Below are positions 57,650 through 64,000 of a stretch of DNA of 64,000 nt, piece by piece. The DNA is taken from the NCBI GenBank assembly GCA_963082975.1, contig OY720347.1:31141398-31205397 (forward strand), given 5' to 3'. Below the pieces are notes generated by a model that had not been told where the DNA came from, made no database searches, and saw nothing but the letters and a program-made list of their open reading frames with translations. The number at the start of each line of letters is the position of its first letter. Position 1 is the stretch's first letter. The stretch comes from Labia minor. Lineage: Eukaryota; Arthropoda; Insecta; Dermaptera; Spongiphoridae. The position numbers and the translations under genes were made by a program.

Positions 57650-58010
57650 AGGAGAAAGAGGGCGAGGATAAAAAAAACCTGCAGGCATTTAATAATTACG
57701 CAAAGATGTTGGGTTAATAATTTCCACTAATGATTCTACAAACATAGATTAATTTCTTTCCAAGATGTAGGAGGAATAAATCTGCGAGAGTTGCCAATGT
57801 CTACCTACCCTCTACGAGAAAGAGAGAGAGAGAGAAAATAGACGGGGGAGTTTCCCGGAGATGTATAATATTTAATGAGATATTTTCAGTCGGATGTAAA
57901 AGCTGGCCCTGAGGGTCCCATCCAGGGATGGGGTATGCTTCCGTTCTTCTCGTTAGACAGTGCCAGGGGCGCCAGTCTTATCTAATCCAACAAATAGCAT
58001 AAGATTCGAT
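57650..58010. other. GC-richer non-coding island
   Basis: About 360 bp with a (GA)n tract (57820-57836) and a GC-rich core (GGTCCCATCCAGGGATGGGG). No ORF or TE match. Confidence 0.35.
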
Positions 58011-58639
58011 CATTATTATAATCACTTTAATTGACGAGCAACCATTGTATTTGACCAGCCGTTATTAAATTCATTTATTAAAAAAAAAATATATATAATG
58101 TTAAAATATATAAATTTTCATAATAAAATATATAATGCAATCATTATATGTATACTAAATATAATATAAATATATATTTATCTTGATTAATTTAAAAATA
58201 AAATGAATTTTATAAAAATATATTATGTACGATGGAGAATACATAAAAATGTAAAACATTTGATAATATTTGTTTTTTCTATATAAAGACCCATTAGATA
58301 AATAACATTTTTTTTACATGCACAACATATAGGAATATAATATTGAAGTTGTTTATTAAAATATTAAAGCTTGTATCTATATAGAAAATTTTCAAATAAA
58401 TGTTTTATAAAAATAAATTGGGACTTGTTATTATGCTTTTGTATATTGCGGAGAGTTAACAACATTCGTGTGGAACAACATAAATGAATATATACTTGAA
58501 CTATGAATAAATAATTAAAATAATTTTATATTTAGTTTTGATTTTCGTTAATAACATTATTTTTTATAAATAAAAAACAACTTAAACTCTGATTATGATT
58601 TTGCCAAAATATTTCAGAAATTAATAAAAAAATAAAATA
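58011..58639. other. AT-rich intergenic DNA
   Basis: Nothing recognised. Confidence 0.5.
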
Positions 58640-58900
58640 AAATAAAACCTCTGACGTTAGTACGTCTTACGCAAGGACAACTCCTATCAAGTCGGTTATA
58701 TCAATTAGGTGTCCTATCAACGAGTCCTATCAACCTTGATTTTCTTGAACGGAGGCTCTTTTTTTTCAAGTAGCTTCCAAATTTTGAACCCGGAGGCTGA
58801 GTTGACTCCGTCCCATTGACCCCAGCTAGTGAAATTCCCTTGCCAGGCCCGGAACTTGAACCCAGAACCACGAGAATGTTACCCTGTGACACCTTTTCAG
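58640..58900 (-). mobile_element. tRNA-related SINE copy
   Basis: Best-preserved member of the family also seen at 31.2 and 47.1 kb. On the minus strand GGGTTCAAGTTCCGGG gives a Pol III B box (GGTTCAAGTTC; plus-strand 58851-58862). The body then contains CTGGGGTCAATGGGACG, AGTCAACTCAGCC and AAGAAAATCAAGG, with the ACTTGATAGGA motif repeated. The A box is not obvious, so the 5' end may be truncated. Confidence 0.75.
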
Positions 58901-59118
58901 AAATTAATAACTCATAAAAATTAAAACTTTAAAGTTAAAAACAAAATGAAAAGTAATGAATAAAGGGACATAAATACATAGATTTATTTTAAATTTGATT
59001 TTAACAATATTCTTACTATTCTTAAAATTAATTTAAACTAATTTATATAAATTAAAAATAATTATTCTTATATATATATCTTATACCAATCAAAATTATA
59101 GTCATCTTCAATAAAAAA

Positions 59119-59958
59119 TCTATACCTATATATAAAAAAAGGTTTTTGTCTGCACATTGCTCAGAATTTAAATTTTTTTGCATATCTTCGCGGTTCATGA
59201 CCTCTAGAATCCAAAAGTGACTTTAGAATTTTTCATGTCTTTCTGTCTGTCTGCCTGTCCGGAAAATAACTATTTTATAGACTCAGAATTGGCTGAATCG
59301 ATTTCTATGAAATTACATCACAATATTCTTATATACCTGTATAGTAACATAGGCTATAAATTTTATTAATATCTAATCAATAACTGCAGAAATTAATTTT
59401 TTCAAGTTTATATAATTCTCCGTGTTGTTCATTCAAGAGCGCGTGGTCCACTGACCCTAGCAGAATCATTTTCACAATGTGTATATATTAATTATTATAG
59501 GAAGTCCCAAACAAAGAATTAATATAATATTTTATTATAAATTCTAATATTCAAATATCATTTCAATCAGATAAGTTATTCTAAAAGTTCTCATTTAAAT
59601 TAATTTAATAAAATATTTAGATCATATTTAACTTAATTTTTATTTATTCTTTCTATATATTTGAATATTTCTTCTTTTCTATTTGAAAGTGAAAGGTTAA
59701 AAAAACAGAATATATTATTTTTAATGTTTTATGAATACAAAAATATTTTAAAAGCGTCAATTAAAATGACTAAATTATATTATTTTTGTTTTTGTTTCAA
59801 TTATTAATTACAACTATATTTTAAATGCAAAAATGATTTCTTGGTTATATAAAATTAAAATATGATTTTTTAGACAAATGATATAAACCACTCGGGGGTA
59901 CAGGGGGCGGAGCCCCCGTCTAGGTGTGAAGAGCGCCGAAGGCGCACTGAGCAGCTAG
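59119..59958 (+). mobile_element. complete non-autonomous Helitron
   Basis: An 840-bp element with both termini. The 5' TCTATACCTATATATAAA follows an A. The 3' region has a hairpin GGGGGCGGAGCCCCC, a second hairpin GCGCCGAAGGCGC, then CTGAGCAG and terminal CTAG, followed by T. Insertion between A and T without target duplication fits Helitrons. The left 280 bp is shared with the 41.2- and 45.0-kb copies. No Rep/helicase coding is present. Confidence 0.88.
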
Positions 59959-60254
59959 TTTAAAAAAATATATGAATTAATTACTAATTTATTTATCTAA
60001 ATATCCTTTACTAAAATTTTTAAAAAATTATTATTAAATATCAAGTTTTCAACTAATAATAATAAATTCCAAAAATATAAAATGTTTTGATAATTGTCAA
60101 ATAATTTATTGGATAAAATATTATAATGATGTGATTATAATTCGAAATTAGTTCAAAATTCATAATTTTTAATTTAAAATTGTATAATAAATTCTTGAAG
60201 TTGTTGATCATTAAGTATTCCATAATTTTTAACATGTCCAAATAAATATTGGAA
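59959..60254. other. AT-rich intergenic DNA
   Basis: Nothing recognised. Confidence 0.45.
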
Positions 60255-60440
60255 TAATAGAGAGTTATAAATTCACTGAATGTCCCAGCTACCTTTGCAG
60301 GAAGTTAGGCGGATCTCGAACTCAGCACATTCAGTTCGATTGATTTACACAATGAGGACAACTCAAAAAACCTGATTCAGGTCCAACCAGTTTTTCTCGG
60401 ATTAATTAGACTACACGTCTCATTATCCGTCCTAAAAACA
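60255..60440 (-). mobile_element. possible second tRNA-related SINE
   Basis: Read on the minus strand, TGCTGAGTTCGAGATCCGCC resembles a Pol III B box, preceded at tRNA-like distance by TTGTGTAAATCAATCG. Only one copy is in the window, so family status is unproven. Confidence 0.4.
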
Positions 60441-61889
60441 CTCGGACCAACGCCTAATTATAAATAACATATTTTTCATAGTCAGATATTCATCGCATCC
60501 TTATTGAAATTGGCTAGAATGACTGAAAAGCAGCGGTTTATTTTGATTTTTATATCCTGCTCAGATTAAAATTTTATCAGAGATAACGATCATCTTATTT
60601 TAGATTGAACTTCGAATAGGGATAAGAAAAATCACCAATAAAAAATGTGAAGAGATTTCTTCAGAAATCCTTTTATAGAAAAATTTTCAAGAAGTGATGT
60701 TTAAGTAAAATATCTATAATATGTACATATAAATCTTGGTATAGGGATGGAAGAAATATTTTTTTTAAAAATAAGATGATAATATATAGAAAACTGGAAA
60801 TAGGCGTATCTACAGTCAGTAGGAAGGGAATGTATAAAATAAAAGTCATATCTTCGTTTTCAACAAATGTCAAATTTTCGATTCTTGATCAAATTCCTCT
60901 TCAGGACTTGATGTTTGCATTGTTCAAATATTATTCAAATATGATGATAAAATCATTCATTATTTCTCTCTGCAGCGAACAATAATAACACCAACTCTTG
61001 TAGATGGTTCTTGTGAAAGATATTTGATAAAAAGTGATTTTTATTTATCTTCACTTTCTCATGGTTGCCCGCTGATTTTCAGTATTCAATAATATTTTGA
61101 AAATATTTACTAATTAAAAACAATATATTTAATATATTCCTTTATTTTTTCAAAAATTGTTTACTGATCTCAATTAATGTAAAAGTATTAAAAAAATTAA
61201 TTAATTTTCTACATATTTTATATTTTAATTTTAATAGTACATTTTTTATTAAGTATAAATAAGTAATATAAAACAAAACAAAACTATTTATTACAAAATT
61301 ATTTTGCAATTTGAAATTCCAGCAGACAAATAAAAAAAGTGATTGTTTAAAGTCAAATATTCAAACGTGAAAAATTTACCAACACTTCACTTATATCAAT
61401 TTTTTAGATTTTAGACAATCTTGTACATATATAAGTCCAACCTTCTTAAGAACTTGTCGTTAAATATATAAAATATCGAAGAAGAATTTCTAACAAAAGT
61501 TTGTATTTTATAAAAGTAGGAGTAAATACTTGTTGATTGATAACTTAATAATACTAAACTACTCTATCCTTAACTATCAAACTAACGATTAGTAATTACT
61601 TAATTCTTAAGAAAACAAAATATTTAATTTATTATTATATGCTTGAAATTTTTTTAATCAATTTATCAAAAAAAAAAAATAAAAACAATTATTTGAAAAT
61701 TTTAAAATATAGAATGATTTACAATGTTGAATGATTTTTGTATATTACACTTTTTGGAATATATATTATTTTAAGATATTTTAAGATTTTTCCCTTATAA
61801 AATGATTATATAATAGTTGAATACTATACATATTATTTTAATTCTTTTATGAATAAAAATCTAGAGCAAATTCAAACATGTTTTTATGG
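60441..61889. other. AT-rich intergenic DNA
   Basis: A mixed patch lies near 60480-60640; no gene or element. Confidence 0.45.
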
Positions 61890-62230
61890 AAGAAAAGATA
61901 AAATTTGTTCAAGACTGGCGATTTACGTCAGAAATACGGGAAAGAAAGAGAGAAAGAGAGAGAGTTAGAGAGAAATAGCTGGGTAAAACCATTCTTTATT
62001 AACCTGGACGTTTGATTGAAAAGCCTGGCTGCTGGGACAGCTGCGAGGTGGGAACGTCGACCGGTTCCTAAGCACCTGGGTAGAACCAACGGGCAGAAAT
62101 GCAGAAGATCTGTCTGTTGCGCTCTTCTTCGCTGTCCCTGAGTACCACGTGATCTACCGGTCTTCATGTCAAGCAAAGGCGATTAAGTCATCAATTTGTC
62201 AATTACCAGCCACTGCTTCATCCATCTAAT
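61890..62230. other. GC-richer non-coding island
   Basis: About 340 bp with a GAAAGAGAGAAAGAGAGAG tract and a GC-rich core. A minus-strand 82-codon frame (61928-62176) is open but has no recognisable domain. Candidate regulatory element. Confidence 0.35.
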
Positions 62231-62602
62231 GAACATAAATTATAGTCATTTTGATAATTAATTACAACAAATATCTAATAACATAATAAGAAATATTACT
62301 TAATGAAAATAAAATAGTTAACAAATTTGTTTGACCTTAATCTATCAAAAAACATTATACTTAATTATGGAGATGATTAACACTATTTATTTATCTATTC
62401 ATCTATACATCTATAGAATATGCGTAATATATATATTTAAAAAAGTTTTAGTATTTCTTTGCTTAAAATTTAAAAAATTTACACTTTCGCTATAAAATAT
62501 ATACAGAGAGGGTGGGGGAAGTGGTTGGAAAATGTCTTATTAAGATTTTTGCAATAACAGTGAGCCAATTTGGAACCTGGCAATGTTGATTTATGGTTTA
62601 AA
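62231..62602. other. AT-rich intergenic DNA
   Basis: Short G-rich patch GAGAGGGTGGGGGAAGTGG near 62506; nothing else. Confidence 0.45.
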
Positions 62603-62610
62603 CTTTAAAC

Positions 62611-62928
62611 CATAGGTTCCCAAACTTTTTTGTGTCGTAGACCCCTTCCATGTTTTTTAAATTGATTTTTTGAAAAAACATTTTGCCAATTTTTTAGAGC
62701 CTTATTGAAAAATCAAAAATGTTTTAAGAGCGATGTCGGAAAAACCTTTTTTTTTAAACCATATTGAATTGTAAGATAGTGTAATGTAAGTAAATAAGCT
62801 TGAGATCCACTTTTGTAGACCCCCATTTTCGTTTTATGGACTCCCAAATTTTTTATTCGCTGCTGTAGACTCCATGTAGGTTGCTATAGACCCTTAGGGG
62901 TCGTTATAGACGACTTTGGGATCCTCTG
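62611..62928. mobile_element. hAT-type MITE
   Basis: The 318-bp element starts CATAGGTTCCCAAA and, read inward from the right, CAGAGGATCCCAAA. It is flanked by CTTTAAAC (62603-62610) and GTTTAAAC (62929-62936), an 8-bp target duplication with one difference. Several TAGACCCC/GTAGACTCC motifs are subterminal. Its CATAGGTTC end resembles the right end of the complete hAT at 18982-22308. No coding capacity. Confidence 0.85.
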
Positions 62929-62936
62929 GTTTAAAC

Positions 62937-64000
62937 CAAATAAAAATTTCCTTATAAGATCGATGATTTGAGTCAATCAATAAACCAAGAATCTGATGAG
63001 GAGATAATATAAAATCAGATATGAGAGAATTAGAAAAAGACTAGGAAATGTATAAGTGATTCAGAAAAACACGGTTATAATCATTATCTTGGCTAGGAAA
63101 GGAAATTTCAAAACGTTCATGAATCATTCTAATAACATTTACTTTTATTATTATTTTATTCTATTTTTAAAAATACTTTAATATTTGCAATAAATAATAA
63201 ATATCTCTTTCAATTTGTATTTTAATTTTTAACATTAAAAATAAAGAAATAATAAAATCTTATAATAATTCTTTATATATATATATTTTCTCTTGTGAGA
63301 TTTCGGATAGAGAGAGTTCTCATCAATGAAGTCGTGTAATGGCTTATTAAATATATAAACTATAATTAACTTATGAATGAATATATTCATTATTTAAAAA
63401 TATTTAATTGTTAATTTATATATTTTTTTATTATTTTATCTTTTAATTATTTTAATAAAACAATTTAATCAATAATTTATAAAGAAAAAAAACGTCAATA
63501 AAAATATAATTATAATATTTTAAGTAATTTAAATATTAATTCAACTGTCGTTATTGTCTCTCTACAATTAATTGTTCAGTCATTAGTATAAATAAATTAT
63601 TATAATAATTAAAAATTATTTCACATTCTAAAAATTACATATTCATATAACGTAAACATAAATATAAAGATGTATTTTATGTTTCTTTCACTAGCGTTTT
63701 TCAATGTTAATTTAAATGATAAAATAATTTATGAAATGAATCATTATCATCTCATTTTATTTTTAATTGATTATCAGTAGATATAATAACTAAATCAATC
63801 CTATTATTTTTTTTTTATCAAAAAATGTCTTACTAGTATAATTAATATTACTATCCATCATTCTAATAACAAGTGGAAAAATTATCAATTTTTAAATAAT
63901 AAAATACAAAAAGTTTGTTTGTGATATAGAGAGAAAGAGAGAGATTCATAATATTTAATCTATTTGATTACCTTCAAGATAGGCAACCAAATGTACCTTA
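62937..64000. other. AT-rich intergenic DNA
   Basis: No feature recognised up to the window end. Confidence 0.5.

Overview
The window is extremely AT-rich arthropod, most likely insect, nuclear DNA. The evidence for arthropod is the transposon fauna: a Jockey-clade non-LTR retrotransposon with separate gag and EN-RT ORFs, mariner relics, a ZBED5-like hAT transposon, pogo/Tigger, RTE and Helitron copies, and tRNA-like SINEs. I cannot name the species. I see no convincing host protein-coding exon, tRNA, rRNA, CRISPR array or prokaryotic feature. Every recognisable protein belongs to a transposable element (TE).

The centre is a nested composite at about 14.7-22.4 kb. A Jockey element carries two uninterrupted ORFs, gag-like ORF1 (ATG at 14731, stop 16236) and endonuclease-reverse transcriptase ORF2 (16236-18905), joined by a TAATG stop-start overlap. 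Its 3' UTR is split by a complete 3,327-bp hAT transposon (18982-22308) with terminal inverted repeats, a perfect 8-bp target duplication (AGTTAAGG) and an intact 619-aa BED-finger transposase. The Jockey 3' UTR resumes after the hAT and ends in a poly(A) tail at 22366. The order is therefore Jockey first, hAT second.

Around it lie broken or non-autonomous elements, several with base-accurate ends. They are a hAT deletion derivative keeping only the dimerisation-domain exon (3503-4674), two hAT MITEs (29615-29812, 62611-62928) and a mariner with its catalytic core deleted (about 11.5-12.16 kb). Others are a decayed mariner (43630-44126), a Tigger relic with the CENP-B-like HTH (32753-33245), three related Helitron-like copies (about 41.2, 45.0 and 59.1 kb), other Helitron-like copies (8.2 and 27.2 kb), a dead RTE fragment (55.43-56.72 kb) and three or four SINE copies. 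Two local rearrangements stand out: a pair of long inverted repeats (34.9/36.9 kb) and a 63-bp direct repeat around a rearranged SINE (46.9-47.6 kb).

The rest is AT-rich DNA with no gene visible, punctuated by about 20 islands of 150-500 bp with clearly higher GC, no TE similarity that I recognise and no sustained ORF. Such an archipelago in a gene-poor interval is what conserved cis-regulatory elements around a distant gene would look like, but only comparison with another species can show it. Two islands carry compact perfect palindromes (51.38-51.44 kb and 34.50-34.53 kb) that deserve a look. I did not find a clearly new multi-gene system; the most interesting material is the nested, apparently intact TE pair and the palindromic, island-rich desert.
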